This document shows positions 1 through 8,300 of a stretch of DNA of 12,936 nt, in pieces. Under the pieces are notes generated by a model. It saw only the letters and a list, made by a program, of their open reading frames with translations. It searched no databases and was not told the origin of the DNA. Position 1 is the stretch's first letter, and each line of letters starts with the position of its first letter. Origin of the DNA: MGIIb-O2 sp964003245 (lineage in GTDB: Archaea > Thermoplasmatota > Poseidoniia > Poseidoniales > Thalassarchaeaceae); NCBI GenBank assembly GCA_964003245.1, contig CAXFIU010000039.1, positions 1-12,936 on the forward strand, given 5' to 3'. A program made the translations under genes and the position numbers.

Positions 1-473
1 CCGCCGCCAGCAGCCATGAGCAATGTTGTTCCACTACTGAGAACTACAAAACTTCCACCACCACCACCTGCGCCTCGGGTAGCCTTGGCATTTTCCACAC
101 CCTGCTGTCCAACCATAATTTTAAGAACGTCACCCTGCGTAAGTGAAAAATTAGCTACTGCTTTTGCGCCTTTCCCGCCATCATGCCATGTGGTAGTATT
201 ATATAAATAGGACCTTCCACCCTGTGCGCCATACACTTCAAAGGTATATGTTCCCGTTGCTGGGACTGTCCACTCCTGAATCCCCTGTGTATTAATCGTA
301 ACATCATCATCCAGGGTCGTTCCATCATAGGCCGTGTTTATCTGAGTCTGTGTAGGACCATTCTGTCCCGTTGCGCCTGCATTGGTAAAGTTTAATTCTA
401 TTTGCGCAAAAGCAAGCGTAGTACATACCATTATGAGAATGCTACAATGTTTGATATAATTCTTATTCATCAT
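1..473 (-). CDS. Secreted glycine-rich protein (ALK/LTK-type Gly-rich domain), 3' end cut by window edge
   Basis: Partial gene: 157 complete codons are visible, with no stop before the left edge. It starts with ATG ATG (473 or 470), five bases after the stop of the lipoprotein gene. No strong Shine-Dalgarno sequence is visible; GACGG lies just upstream, so translational coupling is likely. Residues 1-23 look like a Sec signal peptide: basic N-region, core ILIMVCTTLAFA, probable cleavage AFA|Q. From about residue 27 the sequence fits the glycine-rich domain known from ALK/LTK receptors and common in large bacterial surface proteins. The matching features are FTNAGATGQNGPTQTQ, a WTVPATGTYTFEVYGAQGG strand block (residues 68-86), LTQGDVLKIMVGQQG (111-125), GAGGGGGSFV (134-143) and AAGGG at the cut. 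The domain fold is read from motif order. The full length and any sorting domain lie outside the window. The likely role is an exported surface or matrix protein, which is an inference; no catalytic motif is visible. Confidence 0.85.
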   Translation of the reverse strand, partial: MMNKNYIKHCSILIMVCTTLAFAQIELNFTNAGATGQNGPTQTQINTAYDGTTLDDDVTINTQGIQEWTVPATGTYTFEVYGAQGGRSYLYNTTTWHDGGKGAKAVANFSLTQGDVLKIMVGQQGVENAKATRGAGGGGGSFVVLSSGTTLLMAAGG

Positions 474-478
474 CCGTC

Positions 479-1033
479 TTAATTCCCCACCGTTACGACA
501 CAAGTTCCTTTGCCCAGTATGGCAATTTCATTATCCTCATGATCTACAAATTCACTGTAATCCGTAAACGCTACGGTAGATGCTCCACCAGCAATGGCTT
601 GGAACTGAAGAATGGCTAACTGTCCCGTACCCGTCACTTCGGTGGAATCGGTACCCAGATAGCCCATATAAATATCGATGAGACCAAAATCCGTATTATC
701 TTCATGATAAATCAATCCTTCTGTGGCTTCAAAAAAGCTTCCCAATGATAAATTCTGTAGCGCTAGTTTTTGCTTATTGTAGCTAACCTGTATATGGGCA
801 CCACCAAGGTTGGGGACCTCCATGGCATGAACATCCAGCGTTACTACATCATATACTGCATTAACCGCCACTTCCGATGGAAAGAACACGATGGCCGGTG
901 TGATAAACCCTTGTTCTTCTGCTGTCACTGGATCCAAAGGATTGGAAAATACATTAGACGTTCCGGCTACATCATTTGAACAAGATGTAAACAGAAGCGT
1001 CAATGAAAACAGGGTGTGTAACAGATACCGCAT
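479..1033 (-). CDS. Cohesin-like domain lipoprotein, 184 aa
   Basis: A small exported protein. Residues 1-17 form a lipoprotein-type signal peptide ending LLFTSC, with Cys18 as the probable lipidated residue. Phe at -3 is less usual than Leu, but Thr-Ser-Cys fits the rest of the lipobox. A short linker follows. Residues 47-182 then resemble a cohesin fold (the PF00963 / carbohydrate-binding-like beta sandwich): 'FFPSEVAVNAVYDVVTLDVH' as the first strands, 'GAHIQVSYNKQKLALQNLSL' as the typical Y-D/N-x-x-x-L strand pair, then 'GSFFEA', and 'GQLAILQFQAIAGGASTVAF' as the late strands. Cohesins bind dockerin modules or act as protein-protein adaptors. No dockerin is visible in this window, so the partner is unknown. 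The start ATG overlaps the upstream stop (TAATG), with GGGAG at 1049-1045, 11 bases before it. It is probably anchored in the outer membrane. Assignment rests on pattern only: an exported beta-sandwich lipoprotein is well supported, cohesin specifically is moderate. Confidence 0.85.
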   Translation of the reverse strand: MRYLLHTLFSLTLLFTSCSNDVAGTSNVFSNPLDPVTAEEQGFITPAIVFFPSEVAVNAVYDVVTLDVHAMEVPNLGGAHIQVSYNKQKLALQNLSLGSFFEATEGLIYHEDNTDFGLIDIYMGYLGTDSTEVTGTGQLAILQFQAIAGGASTVAFTDYSEFVDHEDNEIAILGKGTCVVTVGN

Positions 1034-1035
1034 TA
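1031..1035 (-). promoter_or_regulatory. TAATG stop-start overlap (translational coupling)
   Basis: The TAA stop of the Ig/CsgG gene (1035-1033) shares its last A with the ATG of the cohesin-like lipoprotein gene (1033-1031). This arrangement usually lets terminating ribosomes restart and suggests the two proteins are made in a fixed ratio. Confidence 0.75.
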
Positions 1036-4000
1036 CAATTCAAACTCCCAGCGTAATAAAGCCATGTGATGGTTGGGGTCATATGCCAATCGAATTGGTA
1101 AAGATGCTTCTTCATCTTCATCCCATGTCAAGTAAGCATGCACCATGTTCCCTACCCAAAGACCAATATATAAACCAGAAAAAATCATCAAATTGGTATT
1201 TTTTGAAGACATTTCCTGGTCTGCCTGTTCCACTTTTGCACGGTAACTGGCAATATCATCTACATTACTTGCGGTATTATATAAATCTAAATTGGTGTTG
1301 TAATCAGTCTGCGCTTTGGTAAACCCGGAATTACTCGTCATTGCTAAGGCGCCAAATAGCGCTGCTGAACCAGCAAACGCATACCCTTCCAACTTTCTAT
1401 CATTGTACAGTTGCCCTAACCCAGGAAAAGCAGCTGAGCGAAGCAAGGATTGTGTTTTTGTCTTTGGGGGAGCAAATGCTTGGTTTTCCATAAATGCCGC
1501 CATACCCATTTGACGTTTCTTCTTTAATTTAGCGGGAATTGGAATATCTAAAATATCCCAGGCTAAAATTTCCATTTCAGTAATTAATCCGTCTACTTCT
1601 CCTTGATAAGAAACATTTTTCATGCTTTCTGCTGCACCAGTCGCTACAGAAAACATCTTGCAATCAATCGTATAGGTATTTCCAATTAACCCAATCGTTC
1701 CATTGATCATAAACTCGACACCCAATGCTGCACCTACTTCCGCGGCACATTCTTCACTGGTACACTCACCAGAAGAGAATCCTTGTTCTACCAATACATC
1801 TGTCATGGTATTCCGATCTACCATTCGCACTCTATCAGTATTAGACAACTCTGTAGTAAAACGATCCGTTAACGTTTGCGATTCGAGAATGGATATCCCG
1901 CGTCCTTCAAAGTCCAATACAGCTACCGTTGGTTTTTCAGTTTCGCCGGCACGCTGAAGTTTTAATCGTGGAGGGACATCTAACCCTACGATCTCCCAGG
2001 ACAATATCTGCATTTCTAATAATAGTCCCTGAATTTCTCCTTCATAGGTAGTATTCACTGCTTCTACCGTTTCTCCTGTCTCAACAGAAAACATTTTGGC
2101 ATCAATAGTGTAACTATCACCCATTTTGCCCAGCACACCATTAATCATGAATTGTACACCCAATAATTCTCCAACTTCTGCAGCACATTCATCACTCACA
2201 CATCCGGACTGGGCAAGGCCCTGTTCAGACATAATACTCTCAATTGCTTTTCTTTCAATTAACCGTACCGCATCTGTGTTTCCTATTTCAGTACGCATTC
2301 GCTCTGTGAGTGTCTGTACTTCTAGATCGCTAATACCTTTTCCTTCAAAATCTAAAATCGCAACCGTTGGCTTAAACTTTGGTTCTTCCACTGTAGGTGG
2401 TGGCACTGCAGTTGCCAATCCTGTATTTATGGATATAGCATTTACCATAAAACCATTACCACTTAATGTATCCGAAGAGTTTCCTACCTGATCAATTGCA
2501 ACTGCGCTAGCAAAATAACGTACATTATTTTCTAGAGATAAACCGGTAAGCAATGTATCCATATTGCCTTCGCCTGATATCGACGCCCAGGGAACGACAT
2601 TTCCTGACCTTGGAGTAGTTCCCACTGCAAATGAAAACCCAGCTATTCCTGAAGCATTATCGCTTACGGACATGCCCAGATACAATGAATCTGCTACAAG
2701 TATATTTTCTTGATCCTCAGTGAAACTGCCCTCATAAATATGATCAATAACTGGAGATTGATCATCAAACATGACCTCAGAACCATCGGTACTACTGGTA
2801 TAAAAACCACGTGGGTTGCCATCCATATCCATAGGAACATAAAATAAGGATACTATTCCTTGTGCATCATCAGAAGTCAACGTTTTATTTGCAAACCAGT
2901 TATTTCCAAAGCCAACTACTTCAGCAGTATCCCCTGCAACAAGTACCACCGGAGGCATCACAGCTTCTTTAGTTCGAAGTATGATAGAAATCAGGTCCCC
3001 TGTCTTGGCAGTTTGAGGATTTGAACTATTACTGGAAGCAATAGCAATATTATCAATAACGCGAGTGGTATCTGTAATTTGGATTTGATTTGCACTTGGA
3101 GCTCCAACCTGACTGTAACCAGCAAAATCACTAATCCGCGCTGTAAACTCTGCTTTGGAACCAAAGGTAAAATTTGGAATACTTTCAAATTCCATTTTCC
3201 CTATTATTACTTGGAGAGTATCTCCAATACTGGTGTCATTTATGGCAATTGCATTTCCAATGGAAACAAGAGTATCTGCCGTATCAAAACGAACCAGTAC
3301 TTGAGCGTTACCATCAATTAAACTGTAGTCAAAATCTATAGGAACATTAATCAATATATTTTGGTTAGACATGTTCCAGAAATTTTCTACAACTATCCCG
3401 CCGGAGACCACAACCTCCCCTAAGGTAAATTCTGCAGGAGGTGATAGATCAAATACCAATTGGGAGCCGTTCGTAGTGCTATCAGTACTTACCGTATCTC
3501 CTGCCATATTGATGGCTTGTATTTGAAAAGTCACTGCACCTTCTTCATCCTGTTCGGTAAGGACATAACTTGCTTGATACAATCCTTGTCCAATACTATC
3601 CATAGATAGTGGTGATTGATTCATCATTGTAAGCATGGAATCAAACCGTGCCTCTTGGATACGAAATGTAAGATATATGGTATCATTCAGTACGACGATG
3701 GAAGAATCCCCTCGTGATGATGAAATAGCCACTTCCGGAAAAACAGGTATAAGCTCATACAGTCGTAAAATACTGCTGTCCGTTGTCGCTACGATATCAT
3801 TATAGATTAGCCCATTTTCATCTGTGTAGGCTATAGAAAAGTTCGCCAGACTATCCTTATTGTCTCCAACAACAATAGAGAAAATGTACCGATGATCCTC
3901 AAGTTCGAGCAATGAAGCAGAACGATTATTAATCGTTGCATCATTAACAATCATGGGTCCATCCATTTGTATTTGGATATATACAGAATCTCCAATGCTA

Positions 4001-5169
4001 AACAGTGTGTCGCTGAAGCTGCTATTGGAAGATATATTGACTGATAATATGGATAGTCCGGCAGATATAAATTCTACCTTGCTAGTATCACTGACACTAG
4101 TAATAGTTTCTCCTCGATTGCGGGCTTTATCTCCACCAGCAAACATAAATGCTATATTTCCGACCCGATCATTATTGGTCATTTTTTTCCATAACCGAGT
4201 CTTAAAATCTCCTAATTTTTCATAACCATCAATAGAATTGCCACCAATCATCCCTCCTACTGTATCAATGTCTTCGTTTGCAGAAAATTCAATGTAAACC
4301 GTATCATCTACGATTGCTTTTGTAGGAATTTCATTCGTGGAATAAATAGAAATATTATCAATGGCTGGACCATTTTGATCTACAATCACTTCGGATGTAG
4401 ATTCAGGAATAGGTGAAGTACTACCGGTAACATCTGTAATAGTACCATAAAAAGTAATTTTACTTCCTTCTTCAAAAGAGTTCATTAATGGATTCAAATC
4501 AGCATTATCTAATGCTGCAACAGTTTTATCTTTTCCGATTTCAGCACTATCAACAACAAAGCTAGCCATAGGACCAGTTTCATTGCCGTTCACTTTAGAT
4601 AAAATTGTAATAGAACTATTAATTATTGATTCGTCGTTCGGTAAAGGAATGGTAATATCAATTCCTTTATTGGTGTTGTTAAAAAATGGAGGTATCACTT
4701 CTCCACCTGTAGCAATAGCATTACTAATCATTACCATAACCTCTTTGCTTACTACAAAGGTTACGCTGCTACCATCTGTTACCTGATTAACGGGTTCTCC
4801 AGTCTTTCCAGAGAATCCCATATAATTTGATATATTAAAACTGATGACATCCTCAGGAGTATCATCGGTTACAACAATATAATAACTAAATGTCTGGAAG
4901 CCCTCATTATTAGCCATTGTGGCACTTCGATCAAGTATATCAACTCGTATTCCCATTGGATTAACAGGTTCAGACACAGAAAAATTGACTAAAACAGAAT
5001 CTCCTGCTCTTGCAAGGCTACTATTGTATCCGCTAGATGAAATGGATACTTCTATCAGTTGAGGTGGTGGTATCTGATTAGCTGATGATTGGGCATAGAG
5101 ATCCCCCATACCCAAAAGGTATAAAAAGAAAAATAATTTCGCTAGTCTCCCTATATGGTACATCTCCAT
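1033..5169 (-). CDS. Exported Ig-like repeat protein with tandem CsgG-like domains and DUF5683-like membrane tail
   Basis: The open frame extends to a GTG at 5184. I prefer ATG 5169 or ATG 5163, because GGAG at 5176-5173 lies just upstream and either start gives a clean signal peptide (IGRLAK basic region, FFFLYLLGMG core, cleavage near LYA|Q). From about 5080 to 2400 there are seven or eight beta-sandwich repeats of bacterial Ig type. They recur as 'VSISSS...GDSV...F' openings, D-rich turns and 'TDGSSVTF' / 'TDGSEVMF' closings. After a Pro-rich linker (VPPPTVEEPKFKPT) come two CsgG/HfaB-like domains, each with KPTVA[IV]LDFEG, a C-x4-C-A-A-E-V-G motif, LGVxFMING and a YTID.KMFSV strand. CsgG-family domains form or assist outer-membrane secretion and assembly complexes. 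The C-terminus (about 1460-1036) resembles DUF5683: SAAFPGLGQLYN, then two hydrophobic helices around a polar linker. It is followed by a TAATG overlap with the lipoprotein gene. The function is unknown; it is probably a scaffold linking envelope and surface. The CsgG and DUF5683 calls are from motif memory. Confidence 0.92.
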   Translation of the reverse strand: MEMYHIGRLAKLFFFLYLLGMGDLYAQSSANQIPPPQLIEVSISSSGYNSSLARAGDSVLVNFSVSEPVNPMGIRVDILDRSATMANNEGFQTFSYYIVVTDDTPEDVISFNISNYMGFSGKTGEPVNQVTDGSSVTFVVSKEVMVMISNAIATGGEVIPPFFNNTNKGIDITIPLPNDESIINSSITILSKVNGNETGPMASFVVDSAEIGKDKTVAALDNADLNPLMNSFEEGSKITFYGTITDVTGSTSPIPESTSEVIVDQNGPAIDNISIYSTNEIPTKAIVDDTVYIEFSANEDIDTVGGMIGGNSIDGYEKLGDFKTRLWKKMTNNDRVGNIAFMFAGGDKARNRGETITSVSDTSKVEFISAGLSILSVNISSNSSFSDTLFSIGDSVYIQIQMDGPMIVNDATINNRSASLLELEDHRYIFSIVVGDNKDSLANFSIAYTDENGLIYNDIVATTDSSILRLYELIPVFPEVAISSSRGDSSIVVLNDTIYLTFRIQEARFDSMLTMMNQSPLSMDSIGQGLYQASYVLTEQDEEGAVTFQIQAINMAGDTVSTDSTTNGSQLVFDLSPPAEFTLGEVVVSGGIVVENFWNMSNQNILINVPIDFDYSLIDGNAQVLVRFDTADTLVSIGNAIAINDTSIGDTLQVIIGKMEFESIPNFTFGSKAEFTARISDFAGYSQVGAPSANQIQITDTTRVIDNIAIASSNSSNPQTAKTGDLISIILRTKEAVMPPVVLVAGDTAEVVGFGNNWFANKTLTSDDAQGIVSLFYVPMDMDGNPRGFYTSSTDGSEVMFDDQSPVIDHIYEGSFTEDQENILVADSLYLGMSVSDNASGIAGFSFAVGTTPRSGNVVPWASISGEGNMDTLLTGLSLENNVRYFASAVAIDQVGNSSDTLSGNGFMVNAISINTGLATAVPPPTVEEPKFKPTVAILDFEGKGISDLEVQTLTERMRTEIGNTDAVRLIERKAIESIMSEQGLAQSGCVSDECAAEVGELLGVQFMINGVLGKMGDSYTIDAKMFSVETGETVEAVNTTYEGEIQGLLLEMQILSWEIVGLDVPPRLKLQRAGETEKPTVAVLDFEGRGISILESQTLTDRFTTELSNTDRVRMVDRNTMTDVLVEQGFSSGECTSEECAAEVGAALGVEFMINGTIGLIGNTYTIDCKMFSVATGAAESMKNVSYQGEVDGLITEMEILAWDILDIPIPAKLKKKRQMGMAAFMENQAFAPPKTKTQSLLRSAAFPGLGQLYNDRKLEGYAFAGSAALFGALAMTSNSGFTKAQTDYNTNLDLYNTASNVDDIASYRAKVEQADQEMSSKNTNLMIFSGLYIGLWVGNMVHAYLTWDEDEEASLPIRLAYDPNHHMALLRWEFEL
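1504..2380 (-). repeat. Tandem duplicated CsgG-like domain, period 438 bases
   Basis: Two adjacent copies lie inside the Ig/CsgG/DUF5683 gene. The anchor ccgttgg of KPTVA falls at 2364-2370 and again at 1926-1932, a period of 438 bases or 146 codons. Roughly half of the residues agree between copies by eye. Both keep LDFEG[KR]GIS, QTLT[ED]R, C-x4-C-A-A-E-V-G, LGVxFMING and YTID.KMFSV.TG. The DNA is too diverged for a recent slippage event. Confidence 0.8.
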
Positions 5170-5172
5170 GTT

Positions 5173-5176
5173 CTCC
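5173..5176 (-). promoter_or_regulatory. GGAG ribosome binding site deciding the start at 5169/5163
   Basis: GGAG on the minus strand stands 3 bases before ATG 5169 and 9 bases before ATG 5163. It lies inside the frame if GTG 5184 were used, which argues against that longer start. Spacing favours 5163 slightly; both give the same signal peptide core. Confidence 0.5.
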
Positions 5177-5190
5177 AACGACACACAAAC

Positions 5191-5219
5191 AATAAGTGAA
5201 TTTACTCTTTGAACGTCAA
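5191..5219 (-). promoter_or_regulatory. Weak promoter candidate for the Ig/CsgG operon
   Basis: On the minus strand, TTGACG (5219-5214) is followed after 17 bases by CTTATT (5196-5191). The -35 element is good and the -10 element poor (three of six consensus bases), as could be expected for an activator-dependent promoter next to a CRP-like site. The same stretch holds TATTGTTTG, close to but one base longer than the Bacteroidetes -7 pattern TAnnTTTG. Transcription would begin near 5184, giving a leader of about 15 bases. Confidence 0.25.
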
Positions 5220-5242
5220 AACAAAAATATGTTCCTTTAGAC

Positions 5243-5258
5243 TGTGAGCTCTCTCACA
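5243..5258. promoter_or_regulatory. CRP/FNR-type palindrome TGTGA-N6-TCACA
   Basis: The sequence TGTGAGCTCTCTCACA lies in the only sizeable intergenic gap. Both half-sites match the CRP-family core exactly with the canonical 6-base spacer. Its centre is about 81 bases upstream of the preferred start at 5169 and about 66 bases upstream of the transcription start suggested by the promoter candidate, a range compatible with class I activation. As RNA it could also fold into a 6-bp hairpin, but no U-run follows it on either strand, so a terminator reading is weaker. The regulator itself is not in this window. Confidence 0.45.
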
Positions 5259-5307
5259 TGGAGAAAATTTGATTAAAAATAAAAAAAACGAAAGAAAAGA
5301 AGAAAAA
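5259..5307 (-). other. Polypyrimidine run after the giant gene; no clear intrinsic terminator
   Basis: Directly after the TAA stop (5310-5308), the minus strand is almost pure T/C down to about 5276, including an eight-T run, then becomes AT-rich. No stable stem precedes the T-run, so a classical Rho-independent terminator is not supported. It may be a U-rich release region or may let transcription continue into the next gene. Confidence 0.4.
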
Positions 5308-8300
5308 TTACTTTACAAGCAGCATTTTACGTACTTGAATATCTCTTCCATTGGACAATACTGCAAAATAAACACCATTACTTACCTGCTGTCCCATATC
5401 ATTCAGACCAGACCAACGGAATTCATGAAATCCCATATCTTTCCATCCACTATAGACTGTTGCAATTTCCTGACCAAGAATATTGATAATTCTAAATTCA
5501 ATATTACTTGGTTCTGGTAATCCAAAGCGCAGTGTCGTTGATGGATTAAATGGATTTGGATAATTCTGATGGAGAACAAACTGTTCTGGAATTGCTGCTA
5601 ATAATTCTGAAATCTTTCCATTTACAAGATCTTTAGGGCCTGAAACAATATGCAACTTACGAGGGAAACGATCGCTGATCATGCCCAATTCGAGCAGCTG
5701 TCTGTCCTTCATCGATACAGTATTACGATTTAAATCGTCTAATAATATGATTTCCATACTCTGATCTGTAGGCTGAGGGAATGACCAGTTAAGCATTACT
5801 GCATCTTTCAGGTCTTTTCCAGTTACTTCTACTTCCCATACCTGTAAATCATTATCCATGCTTCGAACATCAGAAGTGAACTTGCCAGCATGATTATGAT
5901 GCACATAGGTAATACTCAAATATGTTCCAGGAGAAACCATCTCTGGATTATCATGATAGTCTACACCATCTTCTGCGAGAGATAATTGTCCAAATTGATT
6001 GTATTGATCTGAAAAATCACCAGAAAATGCTTCCAGATTTCCTTGCCAACCGTCATCCATCGCATGGCTTCTGATGAGCGTACCTGTCGTAGATTGAATG
6101 GGGTCAACAACAACTGTTTGATCACTTGTGGTACGATTATACAATGCATACCCAGACCATGGACGCAATTCTGTGGTTACATCTGACCAGCTTTCTCCAC
6201 TTAATCCATAGGCAATTGGTCCAAAATATTGCGATTGATCTAAAACCATCTCTACAGGGAAAGAATATGGTGAACCGATTAAATTCCAACCTGGCTTTAT
6301 GGTAAGACTTGTTCCACTCATATCTCCCGTTGCACCGGCAGGAGCTGAAATCAATAGATTGTCTTCCACTTTTTGGTATAACCAGAATGATTCTCCATTC
6401 ACAAAATTAATTGGATTTTCTTTATAGCTGAGACTCACATCATCCCATTCAAAAATTCTCCAAGTAGAACTGGTTTGACTTCCCAGTTCATCTCCAATCA
6501 CATTACCTACTTGATTATCCGAAACATTCCCAGGAATACTAATTAAACGCCATTTATCTGTTGGGAAACCCGTTGCATAGGCACTGTTTACAGCAGAGCT
6601 AGTACTTAAATCTCCGTTACTAAAATTTATTTCCACACCAAGTGTATCTGAATTGGACACATAACCAAGATCATCCTCTGCTTGAATGAAATAAATAAGT
6701 CCATTCCGTGTTACATCCGATGCTGGCACGGTAGCTGAAAAGGTATTTCCACTACTAGAGCTCATGGTTAAGTTAGTAAATACCTGGTTTCCTCCCTGTG
6801 TATAGTAAAGATTTGCACTGAGAACACCTGTTTCGTCATTTATGACTGCCGATATTGCAACATCTTCCAATGCACCAGGGCTACTGGGTGATAGTACTGC
6901 ACTCTGTATTGTAGGCGCAGAAACGTCAACAAAACTATTTTCTCCATCATTGGACAGCAACGCCCACTGACTAAAGCTATTTTGGTTTGTAGCATATACA
7001 ATACCATTATCTGTATCCAGATTCGTTGATCCTTGAGAAATAATATCCCACTCCTCTGCTACACCAGCATTCAAAGAACGTTTTGCAATACGCAATTTAC
7101 TGGGATCCTGCACTCCAGGAACGGTGCTGTAATCAAATCCAATATCTACTGCATAACTTCCAGTAAAAGTTGCACTAATTTCGAAATATACTCGGGCAAA
7201 ATATGGATCGGTAATACCATCAGAAGGATCATCAAACGGAGTTGATTCATTCGATGGTGGTGACGCATCTACCCTTGTAACATTTACGGTTCCACCTTGA
7301 GAATTAAGAAAATCCAATACAATTCCAAGAGGATCTCCATTATCATCTTCTAACGTAACAGGATCCGCATTTCCAGATGGAATAGAAACACTATCCTGCG
7401 ATATTTGAGAATTATCTTCTAGAAGATTCATATAAACTTCTACCGTATCCGTTCGAACAACCTGCGTAGGATTAAGCCCACTATTTGTATTAAAATATAA
7501 ATACCCAGTATATGCACCTGGATCCAGATCGGCCGTATGATCTATTTCTACGACAAGAGAAAGGGCACTATAACCTGACACAGAACCACTTGCCTGCGGG
7601 ACGGTTAACCAATCAAACCCAACCCAGTTTGCAGAGACTTCTACTTCATACTGTAATTCAAATCCCCCAGTATTTGCAATGTTTACATCAAACTGGGTAT
7701 CGTTGCCCTTATAGGTAACCACCGACATCGTTTGCACTACTTCCATTTCTGGTTTGGTCGTATGGGCAGCTAAATTCACTAATTGATTGTCATTTCCTAA
7801 CGGATCATCACTAACGATATGTAAAACGGTATTAAAAACGCCCGTATCTGCACTAGCAAACGAAATTGTTAACACCAAACTATCTCCAGGAACGACTGTC
7901 TCATCAAGGACAGTGTTCTTCGAAATACTAGACTGTGCACGATTCTCTTCATCACGCACATCATCCACTGCTTTTGTATCATTATTCTTTGATTCATCTT
8001 TAGATGAACGTCCTGTTACCATAGGAGGAACCATGAAATTTTTCTCTGAATTAGGAATAGGAGCACTAGCAAGCAATCCACCAGAGCTAATTGTGTAATG
8101 GTCAGTATCTTCTACATAAATATTGGTAATATTTAATGTACTTGAACCAGTATTATACACAACAACTTCACGGTCAACAGTATTATTAACCGGAACATCT
8201 CCGTAATCAATTGAAGATGTTGATATATTTATAATAGGCCAGATACTCTGTCCACTTAAAGTAATACTTGAATTATTTAAATACAAGTCATCGCTTACAA

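Noticed and set aside
16..210. Plus-strand proline-rich reading frame (LPPPPPAPR)
   Set aside because: It is the antisense shadow of the glycine-rich codons of the exported protein, with no ribosome binding site.
891..1322. Plus-strand open frame of 143 codons
   Set aside because: It crosses the lipoprotein gene and the end of the Ig/CsgG gene in antisense, with no recognisable domain and low-complexity His/Leu/Tyr-rich composition.
2126..2491. Plus-strand open frame of 121 codons over the first CsgG-like copy
   Set aside because: A similar antisense frame appears over the second copy (1703-1957), as expected for mirror frames of a duplicated coding domain; neither shows independent coding signals.
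5182..5184. GTG start for the Ig/CsgG gene at 5184
   Set aside because: The GGAG ribosome binding site lies downstream of it, inside the would-be frame, and the signal peptide is better formed from ATG 5169 or 5163.
5243..5258. Intrinsic terminator hairpin for the giant gene
   Set aside because: The stem is only 6 bp and no T-run follows it; the T-rich run lies before it. A regulatory palindrome is the better reading.
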